Shown: positions 6,229 through 12,434, counted from the first letter of the stretch. The stretch: 13,180 nucleotides of DNA from Candidatus Zixiibacteriota bacterium (GCA_035380245.1 DAOSXA010000010.1:1-13180); one strand, 5' to 3'. A program made the numbers and translations. The notes: a model not told the origin generated them from the sequence alone.

Positions 6229-9020
6229 GCCGAAACCTCCTTCCGAACGTCAATTTTCCCCGTCACCGCTGCCGATATAAGAGCTAAACGGTATTCGATT
6301 AGTGCCTTCACTAATCGCGCGAATAACCCCGGCCCATTTACATCTTCCCGAATGCCGGCTATTAATGCGTTTATTCTTGAGGTCTCTCGACGAAGGAAGA
6401 CAGCAATACTTCGCTGCTCTTCCAAAGGAGGAAGCGGGAACAAGGCGCTGGTAATCGCATCAATAGAAAGTCCAAAACGCGTGATGCCATTAGCTCGAAC
6501 ACGAAATTGATCACGTATTGCATGTGACGAAAAAGCCCTAAAGAGATATTCCCCAAGTACTAACTTCGTGTATGGACGAACCAGTGCCAAATGATATCCA
6601 CACAGCACCCCATCGAGTTCTTTATCAACTAATGCGGGAACGGCTATGTCGTTCCACATTTCTGAATCTTTGGTAATAAGAACGTCCCCATGCTCTAGTG
6701 AGAACCGACGAATTTCATCTATGTTTGCGGTGGCACTCATAAATTCAATGTTATCGGTGATGTAATCATTGTAATAGACATCTACATAGTTACACAGAAG
6801 TACTGGCCGTTCGTCTTCTTCGGTCTTTTTATCGACGTTGCTGTTACGAATGTCGGCGATTAACTTCAGCTTTCGCATCTCCCAATGAGAAGGGATGTCT
6901 CCTAACCATTCAAATCCACTTGGCTTGTAGGTCGGATAAGAAATAGCGTTCCGGGGAGCAGATTCTTCAACAAGGCCCAATGCCTGAGTTTCTGCCTGGC
7001 TATCCTTTGATACGATAACTGAGTGAATAGCGGTAATGATATCTCTTTCGAGCTTGGACATATCTACTTCAATGCGAACGAGATCACGTGGAGGCACATA
7101 GCTGTAAAAATACCGATTGAAGCTGATCTCGTAGCCGACCTTCGTCTTTGATTCATCCACCCAGGCATCGGGCACGTGCGGCAGAACCTCGCCCTTCATG
7201 TACTCGTCCACGTCTTTCTTTAGCGGCACGTTCTCGTAGTCGCGCAGTTCCGGATCGGGTTCCGGGTTGCCCTTGGCATCGGTGCAGATTTCGGCCGTCT
7301 CGTCCCGCTCGGCGAGGGCCATGAGGATCGCCTTGAAAAGGGCGGCGGGGACCTTGATCCCGGCTTTCTTGAAGGCGGATTTTAAACGTTTAGAGAATTC
7401 ATCGCGGTCTTTGACAATGCCGAGCGACGCGAGCGGCTCAAGAGCGGCCATAATATCCTCTTGAAGCTTATGACCCGCTTCGATCTCTGCCTTGGCGGCC
7501 TTGGTGTCCTTGCGCTTCTTGCTGGTGGCCAGGTTTGTGAAGGCCTTGGTCTCGGCAAGCCGCGCGATACGATCTTTGTTGACGGCGAAGTTGAGTCGGA
7601 GCGGACGCTCGACCGTGATGCGGCGGTAGCCGAAGTCTTCGTTGTCAAAGACGCGGATATGCTCGCCTTCCTTGAGCGTACCGTAGCGCCGCGTGATGTC
7701 GTCGCGCTGGTCGTCGCATACTTCGTGGCGCTTATTGCCGAGGGACTTGCGCATCTTTTTGAAGAAGCCGGTGCCGTCCACTAGTTGAATCCTGCCCCTG
7801 CGGCTTGGCTCCTTCCGGTTGGTGACGATCCAGAGATAAGTGTAGATGCCGGTGTTGTAGAAGAGTTGGTCCGGCAGCGCGACGATGGCCTCCAGCCAGT
7901 CGTTTTCGATGATCCAGCGGCGAATCTCGCTCTCGCCCGATCCGGCTGCCCCGGTGAACAGCGGTGATCCGTTGAAGACTATTGCCAGGCGCGTACCGCC
8001 TTCCTTGGGGTCCTTCATCTTGCTGATCATGTGCTGCAGGAAAAGAAGCGACCCGTCGTTGATGCGCGGCAAGCCGGCCCCGAAACGGCCGCCGAAGCCC
8101 TGCTCCTCATGCTCCCGCTTGATAAAGTCGGCCTCGGGCTTCCACTCCACGCCAAAGGGCGGATTGGCCAGCATGTAATCGAACTTGTGGCGGGGAAAAC
8201 GGTCGTCGGTAAAGCTGTCGCCATAGGCAATATGTTCGATGTCCTGGCCCTTGATCATCATGTCCGACCCGCAGATGGCGTAGGCCTGGGCGTTGTAGTC
8301 CTGACCGAAGACCTCCAAGCGGGCGTCGGGATTCAGTTCCCGAACATAATCCTCGGCAACGGACAGCATGCCCCCGGTACCACAGGCCGGGTCATAGAGC
8401 GTCTTGACGATGCCCCTGGTCGTGAGCACATCGCTGTCGGGCATAAAAATCAGATTGACCATCAGACGGATCACCTCGCGGGGTGTGAAGTGGTCGCCGG
8501 CCTCTTCGTTCGACGCCTCGTTGAACCGCCTGATCAGTTCCTCAAAAATGTAGCCCATCTCAAGGTTCGAGACTTCCTGCGGGTGCAGGTTAATGTCGCA
8601 AAATCGGGATACAAGAAGGTAGAGACGGTCGGCCTTGTCGAGTTTCCCGATGTGTTCCTCGAAGCCGAAGTTCTCGATGATCTCCCGGGCGCGGGTTGAA
8701 AAGCCCTTGATGTAGTTGGTGAGGTTGGCGGCGATGTTGTTGGGATCGCCTTTGAGTTTCTCGAATGAATAGCGGCTTGTGTTGTAAAAGGGCACTCCCG
8801 TAACCCGGCACAGAAGAGGATCGATTTTTTTGACTTTTCCGCCGGAGAGCGTTTTCTGTTTGGCGAGCACCTTGTCCTTGGTCGGCTCCAGAACGCAGTC
8901 GAGCCGACGCAGCATCGTCATGGGGAGCATGACGTCCTTGTATTGATTCGGGCGATAGGGACCCCTCAGCAGGTCTGCCACTGACCAGATGAAATTCACT
9001 TTTCCGCTGAAATTATTCAT
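6225..9020 (-). CDS. hsdM: Type I DNA methyltransferase HsdM fused to a single-TRD HsdS (half specificity subunit)
   Basis: This is a 931-residue fusion. Residues 1 to about 670 are an N6-adenine methyltransferase HsdM. They show an N-terminal helical bundle, SAM-binding motif I DPACGTGG at 210-217, catalytic motif IV NPPF at 286-289, and an HsdM-like C-terminus (ENVPLKKDVDEYM onward, near 596). Residues ~690-931 are HsdS-like. They begin with YPTYKPSGFEWLGDIPSHWE (695-714), the usual N-terminus of an HsdS repeat, and end with PPLEEQRSIAVFL and LISAAVTGKIDVR, the usual C-terminus of a full HsdS. Only ~240 residues lie between, against roughly 400-450 for a normal HsdS, so there is one target-recognition domain rather than two. 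The reading frame is open through the junction. A GGGAG site at 9026-9030 precedes the ATG and overlaps the regulator's stop codon. The gene ends in ATGA overlap with the PIN gene. Confidence 0.92.
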   Translation of the reverse strand: MNNFSGKVNFIWSVADLLRGPYRPNQYKDVMLPMTMLRRLDCVLEPTKDKVLAKQKTLSGGKVKKIDPLLCRVTGVPFYNTSRYSFEKLKGDPNNIAANLTNYIKGFSTRAREIIENFGFEEHIGKLDKADRLYLLVSRFCDINLHPQEVSNLEMGYIFEELIRRFNEASNEEAGDHFTPREVIRLMVNLIFMPDSDVLTTRGIVKTLYDPACGTGGMLSVAEDYVRELNPDARLEVFGQDYNAQAYAICGSDMMIKGQDIEHIAYGDSFTDDRFPRHKFDYMLANPPFGVEWKPEADFIKREHEEQGFGGRFGAGLPRINDGSLLFLQHMISKMKDPKEGGTRLAIVFNGSPLFTGAAGSGESEIRRWIIENDWLEAIVALPDQLFYNTGIYTYLWIVTNRKEPSRRGRIQLVDGTGFFKKMRKSLGNKRHEVCDDQRDDITRRYGTLKEGEHIRVFDNEDFGYRRITVERPLRLNFAVNKDRIARLAETKAFTNLATSKKRKDTKAAKAEIEAGHKLQEDIMAALEPLASLGIVKDRDEFSKRLKSAFKKAGIKVPAALFKAILMALAERDETAEICTDAKGNPEPDPELRDYENVPLKKDVDEYMKGEVLPHVPDAWVDESKTKVGYEISFNRYFYSYVPPRDLVRIEVDMSKLERDIITAIHSVIVSKDSQAETQALGLVEESAPRNAISYPTYKPSGFEWLGDIPSHWEMRKLKLIADIRNSNVDKKTEEDERPVLLCNYVDVYYNDYITDNIEFMSATANIDEIRRFSLEHGDVLITKDSEMWNDIAVPALVDKELDGVLCGYHLALVRPYTKLVLGEYLFRAFSSHAIRDQFRVRANGITRFGLSIDAITSALFPLPPLEEQRSIAVFLRRETSRINALIAGIREDVNGPGLFARLVKALIEYRLALISAAVTGKIDVRKEVSA

Positions 9021-9029
9021 ATTCGCTCC

Positions 9030-9281
9030 CTAGTCCTGGCTAAGTCCCGCAGAGTCGATGAGGTCGTCCGCCAGTGCCAGCTTACCCTGCTTGATCATTT
9101 TTTTGCAGAATGCACTCAACTGAGCCTTGGCAAGTTTGGACGGCAAGGATTGTCCGTTTTCCCAACGATTTACGGTTGCGTAGCTGACATTCAACCGCCT
9201 CGCCAAGTCCTCCTGGCTCAAGGCGAGTTGCTGGCGGATTTCCTTTACCAAGGTCGATAAACTTCGATCTTCATTATCCAT
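9030..9281 (-). CDS. XRE-family helix-turn-helix regulator (83 aa)
   Basis: This is a small DNA-binding protein with a clear XRE/Cro-type helix-turn-helix at residues 19-48: LALSQEDLARRLNVSYATVN, followed by RWENGQSLPSKLAKAQ. Proteins of this pattern are common as the first gene in restriction-modification operons, where some act as controllers that delay or limit expression. The start is supported by a GAGAGG ribosome binding site at 9290-9295. The stop lies nine bases before the hsdMS start, so both are on one transcript. A 20-bp dyad covers its presumed -10 box, which suggests autorepression. The C-terminal ~30 residues (KKMIKQGKLALADDLIDSAG) form a helix that could mediate dimerisation, which is inferred. 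Confidence 0.9.
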   Translation of the reverse strand: MDNEDRSLSTLVKEIRQQLALSQEDLARRLNVSYATVNRWENGQSLPSKLAKAQLSAFCKKMIKQGKLALADDLIDSAGLSQD

Positions 9282-9306
9282 TCGGTGAACCTCTCGTCGT
9301 CAGGGC

Positions 9307-9327
9307 AGCAGACCTCTGGCTTCTGCT
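9307..9327 (-). other. Small stem-loop in the leader of the regulator gene
   Basis: AGCAGA at 9307-9312 can pair with TCTGCT at 9322-9327 across a nine-base loop. It lies between the candidate promoter and the regulator's ribosome binding site. It has no U-tract and so is not a terminator. It may affect leader stability, or it may be chance. Confidence 0.25.
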
Positions 9328-9338
9328 CGAATTTAATA

Positions 9339-9358
9339 GCGTATGTTATATCATTCGC
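9339..9358. promoter_or_regulatory. Probable operator: 20-bp dyad over the -10 box of the regulator gene
   Basis: The 20 bases form an imperfect inverted repeat with half-sites GCGTATGTTA and TATCATTCGC. Sixteen of the 20 positions match the symmetric form; positions 4 and 8 of each arm do not. The dyad centre (9348/9349) falls inside the candidate -10 hexamer. Its size and placement fit binding of an XRE dimer, most simply the adjacent 83-residue regulator. No binding data are available. Confidence 0.6.
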
Positions 9359-9372
9359 GGAACAAAAAGCAA
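9345..9372 (-). promoter_or_regulatory. Candidate sigma70-type promoter of the restriction-modification operon
   Basis: Read on the minus strand, TTGCTT (complement of 9367-9372) and TATAAC (complement of 9345-9350) are separated by 16 bases. They resemble -35 and -10 hexamers. They lie about 65-90 bases upstream of the regulator's ATG, leaving a short 5' leader. The -10 is buried in the dyad at 9339-9358. This is the best promoter-like pair in the 124-base gap between the two operons. Confidence 0.45.
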
Positions 9373-9405
9373 GGGAAATCGCTTCTGCGAACATCCTGGA
9401 GAGAG

Positions 9406-9954
9406 TCAGGAAGGCCATCTACCTGAAGACAAGAATCTCCCGTTAATCAAATAACTTGGGCCAATATACAGCCAGACAGGCAGCGCCATGCCGTGCTCAA
9501 TACATACCGGCACAAGGACCCGTCTGTAGAGGCTGGAGCCGCCCGGACGGAAACCTTCCAGGCGGTCGATGGGGGGCAGGTGCGTCTCGGGGTCGTCGAA
9601 GGTGAGAAGCTCCCCGTACACGCGGCCCCAGTCGCCCGCTGTGGCGCTTTGCAGGGCCGGTTCGGGGTATGAGGCCGGCTGTTCGGAAAGGCGCGCCTGT
9701 GTGGCCACGTCGGCCGAAACGTCCGAAGTGCCATGGGCGAGGACATCCCCGTCCGGGACCTGCAGGACGGGGATGCCTGAGTGCATTTCATAAAGGCGAC
9801 CGCGGACCACGGCTTCCCGGATGTTCAACACGCCCCGGCAGAAACGGTCATGATTCCAGAAACCGCGCTTCAGAGTCCCGTAGACGAAGAGTCTCAGCAT
9901 CCCCTGAGTGTTCTCCTTCAGGGGTTCATCGGGGTTCATTGCATGCTCTGTCAT
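9406..9954 (-). CDS. Gamma-glutamylcyclotransferase-like protein (AIG2/GGACT fold)
   Basis: This 182-residue protein begins, after ~20 variable residues, with LFVYGTLKRG at 22-31, the substrate-loop signature of the gamma-glutamylcyclotransferase-like fold. The core continues with a VYGELLTF strand at 112-119, DRLEGF at 130-135 (E133 is the expected general acid/base), YRR at 143-145 and VWLYIG at 160-165. Family enzymes cleave gamma-glutamyl or epsilon-lysine-gamma-glutamyl amides and release 5-oxoproline. An insertion of about 35 residues (75-108) makes it longer than the minimal ~120-150 residue domain. The start overlaps the glutamine amidotransferase stop as ATGA, and the gene is the last of the amidoligase operon. 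The context suggests it removes, edits or limits a gamma-glutamyl product made by the operon. The actual substrate is unknown. Confidence 0.85.
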   Translation of the reverse strand: MTEHAMNPDEPLKENTQGMLRLFVYGTLKRGFWNHDRFCRGVLNIREAVVRGRLYEMHSGIPVLQVPDGDVLAHGTSDVSADVATQARLSEQPASYPEPALQSATAGDWGRVYGELLTFDDPETHLPPIDRLEGFRPGGSSLYRRVLVPVCIEHGMALPVWLYIGPSYLINGRFLSSGRWPS

Positions 9955-10733
9955 GGTGCTTTCCCCCTCTTTTCCTGGACGATGAACTCGAGAGACTCCC
10001 TCGAGAACTCCGTGAGAACCTCGTGCCTGAACACAATCATGCTCATGGAGGGAACAGTCAGCTCCCGCCAGCCGCGCTCATCGGCCAGGACAGCGTCCAG
10101 GAAGGCCGGATCGGAGGCGTAAAGCACCGCCCGATGCTTGCGGTGGGTGCGGAACTCGAGCGGTTTGTTCCCCTTGAGCACGAGGATGGTTTCAGGATCG
10201 AGCCGGGACGCGAGCACCGCTGTCATCTGGCCCCGGCAGCGCCGAAGCCGTTCTTTGAACCACTCGACATCCATCCGACCGCTCCGTGCAGCCCTGGCCG
10301 CCAGGCGGAAGAGCAGCTCGCTGTCCACTTCGGCGAAGCGCCTCAGTTTGAAACGGCGAAACAGGTAATCGGCGTTGTAGATGGTGCCGTTGTGGGTGCC
10401 GATGACGTTCCCGGCCCGGATCGGGTGGTTGTTGCGATTGACCCGTTCATCCCCTCGGGTCCGCCAGCGCGTGTGGCCGAGCAGAACCGTTGTACGGTTG
10501 TCGATACCGGCCAAGACCTCGTGGAAAGCCTTGTCGGTGACGAACTGTCCGGCGGAGACCGGTCCCTTGAAGAGGCGATGCTCGCCGTCACGATTGAGCC
10601 AGGCCATCCCGGTTGCGTGGGGGCCCCGGCTTTCGCTCAAGACCAGCAGCCGGGTGAACAGCCAGGCCAGGAGCTCCCGTTCCTCGGCCCGTCGCCTTTT
10701 TTTGCCCAATATGACACCCGCCAGCCCGCACAT
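9951..10733 (-). CDS. Stand-alone class II (Ntn) glutamine amidotransferase
   Basis: This 260-residue protein is of the purF/glmS-type glutaminase domain. I place the start at 10733 rather than at an in-frame codon 27 residues earlier, because this gives the N-terminus MCGLAG. Met removal would then expose the catalytic Cys2, as the family requires. This ATG also shares its A with the TGA of the preceding gene (TGATG). Family motifs are GHTRWRTRG at 86-94, NNHPI at 101-105, HNGTIYN at 114-120 (oxyanion and substrate loop) and VDSELLF at 136-142. There is no attached synthetase, isomerase or phosphoribosyltransferase domain, so the ammonia or amide nitrogen is probably passed to a separate enzyme. 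The amidoligase two genes upstream is the obvious candidate. The downstream cyclotransferase gene overlaps by ATGA. Confidence 0.92.
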   Translation of the reverse strand: MCGLAGVILGKKRRRAEERELLAWLFTRLLVLSESRGPHATGMAWLNRDGEHRLFKGPVSAGQFVTDKAFHEVLAGIDNRTTVLLGHTRWRTRGDERVNRNNHPIRAGNVIGTHNGTIYNADYLFRRFKLRRFAEVDSELLFRLAARAARSGRMDVEWFKERLRRCRGQMTAVLASRLDPETILVLKGNKPLEFRTHRKHRAVLYASDPAFLDAVLADERGWRELTVPSMSMIVFRHEVLTEFSRESLEFIVQEKRGKAP

Positions 10734-11236
10734 CAGGACTTCCCTCCGTCCGGTTCCACCACGAAGCCTCGGAAGACACCCTCGGCGTATTCCTTGGGGT
10801 GGGTTTCGATCCATCCCGCGGCTTCGCTGAAGTCGAGTTCCCGGGCGATCCGGACGACCGCGGGGCGGTCGAGCATGTTGGTGAGTCCCGAGAGTCGCAC
10901 CGCGTTGATGCCCTGCCAGACGAGGGCGGGGACGGGTATCCGCACGGGCGCGTCATCTTCGAGGACTTCAGCCAGGCCATGTTCGATCAAGGCGGCGAGG
11001 AGGGAGTCGGCCTTCTCCTCGGGGCTGTCGCCTTTGACCATCAGGTCGATGCCTGCGAGCATCTTGGCGTTGCGCAGGAGCATGTCGATGTAATCCTCGA
11101 AACTCCCCTGGTCAGAAAACAGGGCCGCCCCCTTCATGGCCCGGACGATTTCAAGGGAGGTTTTCCCGGTGAACACCTCGCCTTCGCCCTCAAGGGGTTT
11201 CCCGGCGAGGTCGGTATTCTTGATCAGCACTCTCAC
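10733..11236 (-). CDS. Protein with DUF5049-like C-terminal domain (167 aa)
   Basis: The start is GTG at 11236, overlapping the amidoligase TGA (GTGA). Residues 1-95 form an N-terminal domain I do not recognise; it begins MRVLIKNTDLAGK and becomes helical (FEDYIDMLLRNAKML, EEKADSLLAALIEHG). Residues ~101-158 match my memory of the DUF5049 pattern: an initial IPVPALVWQGINAVRLSG helix, then TNMLDRPAVVRIARELDF, then WIETHPKEYAEGVFRGF. DUF5049 is a short domain of unknown function known mostly from phages, and I recall it near amidoligase and gamma-glutamylcyclotransferase genes. No catalytic motif is obvious, so it could be an adaptor, a substrate carrier or a regulator of the neighbouring enzymes. 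It sits tightly between the amidoligase and the glutamine amidotransferase genes. Confidence 0.8.
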   Translation of the reverse strand: MRVLIKNTDLAGKPLEGEGEVFTGKTSLEIVRAMKGAALFSDQGSFEDYIDMLLRNAKMLAGIDLMVKGDSPEEKADSLLAALIEHGLAEVLEDDAPVRIPVPALVWQGINAVRLSGLTNMLDRPAVVRIARELDFSEAAGWIETHPKEYAEGVFRGFVVEPDGGKS

Positions 11237-12231
11237 GGCGCACCTCCTTCATCCGTCTCCGCGGTGCCGTTCCCTGTAAACGCCGGAGGCCGGGGTTGCG
11301 GCCCGGCCTCCGTGGGGACATCCGCCTCGACGGCGGTTTGTGTCTTTGGTTTCGGTCTGCCTCGCTTGAACGCCGAGTCCCCCGGAAGCGCCGCGAGCAG
11401 GTGTTTGCGCGCGGTTTTGAACTCGTCGCCGATGAGTCCCAGATGGAGCAGAAAGACCCGGAAGTCGTAGCGGGCGCTCTGAGGATTGAACCTGCGCTTG
11501 CGGCTCGATGCCGCGCGTCCGTTCAGGGCTTTGGCGGCCACGGCCAGGACCAGCTGGATATAGGCCCGCACCTTACCGGCGTGAAGCGTTCCCTCGAACC
11601 AGCGGAACTCGACGGTTCCCCGGTACCAGACGTTGTGCAGGTTCACCCCGTGGTAGCGGGATGAGTCGAAATGCTGGGGCCGGCTGTTGTGATAGCCGTA
11701 CCAGATCCGGTTGAGCTGGTCCTTGGTCTTGGGCCGTCGGCGCTCGATTTTTCTGATCAGGTCATCGCTCACCGGTTTGCTGTAGTTCCGCTGCCGGGTC
11801 TCGTTGACGCCCAGGGCGTTGAGGATGAGCGGCTCCTGCTTGTAGATGATCTTGGCCAGGTTGCCCAGGGTGCGGCCGTCGAATGCGGTGGCGTCCACAT
11901 GAATATGGATGCCGCATCGCTGGTCGATTTTGGCTCCGCAGCGGCGCACCGCCCGGATCACTTCCTGAAGGGTCGGGATGTCGGTGTAGGCGAGTACCGG
12001 GCTCACCACCTCGGCCCGCAGGTGGCCGGGAACATTGATGAGCGATCCGTCGGCGACGACCTTCCAGGTCCGGCCCTGTTCATCGGTGATCTCCCAGGGG
12101 TCGAAACTGGCCGGGCTCCCGACATGGCGGACCTCGCCGCCCACCACCGACTGGACGGCGCGGGCCACACGCTCGCGTGTCCGTTTGACCGTCTCGATCT
12201 CGATTCCGAAGTTGATTTGGCGTAAGTCCAT
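11233..12231 (-). CDS. Amidoligase (Amidoligase_2-like, glutamine synthetase/COOH-NH2 ligase fold)
   Basis: This 332-residue protein has motifs of the ATP-dependent amidoligases that share the glutamine-synthetase/COOH-NH2 ligase fold. They are FGIEIE at 8-13, DGSL at 61-64, an acidic EVVSP at 74-78, CGIHIHVDA at 106-114 (metal/ATP site), YHGVNLHN at 193-200 and TVEFRWFEGTL at 206-216. These enzymes join a carboxyl and an amine with ATP. The last ~50 residues (from about 285) are a proline- and charge-rich tail, likely disordered. The ATG at 12231 has a good AAGGAG site at 12237-12242. It is the first gene of a four-gene operon with a DUF5049-like protein, a class II glutamine amidotransferase and a cyclotransferase-like protein. 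Comparative genomics has proposed that such sets modify peptides, cell-wall components or proteins. The substrate here cannot be told from sequence. Confidence 0.9.
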   Translation of the reverse strand: MDLRQINFGIEIETVKRTRERVARAVQSVVGGEVRHVGSPASFDPWEITDEQGRTWKVVADGSLINVPGHLRAEVVSPVLAYTDIPTLQEVIRAVRRCGAKIDQRCGIHIHVDATAFDGRTLGNLAKIIYKQEPLILNALGVNETRQRNYSKPVSDDLIRKIERRRPKTKDQLNRIWYGYHNSRPQHFDSSRYHGVNLHNVWYRGTVEFRWFEGTLHAGKVRAYIQLVLAVAAKALNGRAASSRKRRFNPQSARYDFRVFLLHLGLIGDEFKTARKHLLAALPGDSAFKRGRPKPKTQTAVEADVPTEAGPQPRPPAFTGNGTAETDEGGAP

Positions 12232-12254
12232 GGATTCTCCTTGCTGTTCGTAAG

Positions 12255-12271
12255 CCCTTGTATCGCAAGGG
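12255..12271. repeat. Perfect 6-bp stem-loop in the amidoligase leader
   Basis: CCCTTG at 12255-12260 and CAAGGG at 12266-12271 form a perfect stem with a five-base loop. AA and TT just outside can pair further after one mismatch. It lies 12 bases upstream of the amidoligase ribosome binding site and so would be in the mRNA leader. It has no following U-tract. It may be a leader structure, a protein-binding dyad or a small genomic repeat. Confidence 0.5.
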
Positions 12272-12307
12272 TTTCTGCGTTGTGTTCACACACATACAGG
12301 CTTCTTT

Positions 12308-12324
12308 CCGAACAGAAAGCAAGG
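12308..12324 (-). promoter_or_regulatory. Possible promoter element shared by the two operon leaders
   Basis: The minus-strand sequence here, CCTTGCTTTCTGTTCGG, matches 15 of 17 positions with the complement of 9358-9374 in front of the regulator gene, where TTGCTT is the candidate -35. Here a TGTATG (complement of 12293-12298) follows at 18 bases and is a poor -10 box. This may be the upstream half of a promoter for the amidoligase operon. The evidence is the repeat and its position only. Confidence 0.3.
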
Positions 12325-12347
12325 CGAATTCGACGGACATGCCGAAG

Positions 12348-12374
12348 ATAAGCCATTGATATTCAATGACTTAT
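12348..12374. promoter_or_regulatory. 27-bp inverted repeat, probable operator upstream of the amidoligase operon
   Basis: The arms ATAAGCCATTGA and TCAATGACTTAT flank a TAT centre. The outer ATAAG/CTTAT and the inner CATTGA/TCAATG pair perfectly, with a single mismatch (C against A) between them. This long, AT-rich dyad stands out in a GC-rich region. It lies about 117 bases upstream of the amidoligase start and about 90 bases past the end of the upstream beta-propeller gene. It fits a dimeric regulator's operator better than a terminator, as there is no T-run after either arm. Which protein binds it is unknown. Confidence 0.55.
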
Positions 12375-12419
12375 GTACACGGAGCCGTAACCGGCGGAAA
12401 CATCGGGATTTATAGGCTT

Positions 12420-12434
12420 CCCCGCAAAACGGGG
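12420..12434 (-). terminator. Weak terminator-like hairpin after the beta-propeller gene
   Basis: CCCCG at 12420-12424 pairs with CGGGG at 12430-12434 around a CAAAA loop. It lies 33 bases downstream of the beta-propeller stop codon. On the minus strand it is followed by AAGCCTATAAAT and not by a U-tract, so intrinsic termination would be poor. It may act as an mRNA 3' end structure. The TTCTTTTTT run directly after the stop codon is not preceded by a clear stem. Confidence 0.3.

Noticed and set aside
9394..9411. TCCTG/CAGGA stem as a terminator of the amidoligase operon
   Set aside because: It has only five pairs with an eight-base loop, lies partly within the cyclotransferase coding end, and is not followed by a T-run on the minus strand.
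10734..10814. N-terminal extension of 27 residues on the glutamine amidotransferase
   Set aside because: The family needs an N-terminal catalytic cysteine directly after Met. The start at 10733 gives MCGLAG and couples to the previous stop codon, so the longer form would bury Cys2.
9669..11093. Long plus-strand open frame of 474 codons
   Set aside because: It runs antisense across the cyclotransferase, amidotransferase and DUF5049-like genes, all of which have clear family motifs on the minus strand. Its translation is proline- and arginine-rich and matches nothing I recognise. It is a by-product of GC-rich codon use.
12283..12292. TGTG-TT-CACA palindrome as a CRP-like site
   Set aside because: It is far too short, the spacing between TGTG and CACA is only two bases, and it lies in a GT/CA-rich stretch where such symmetry is likely by chance.
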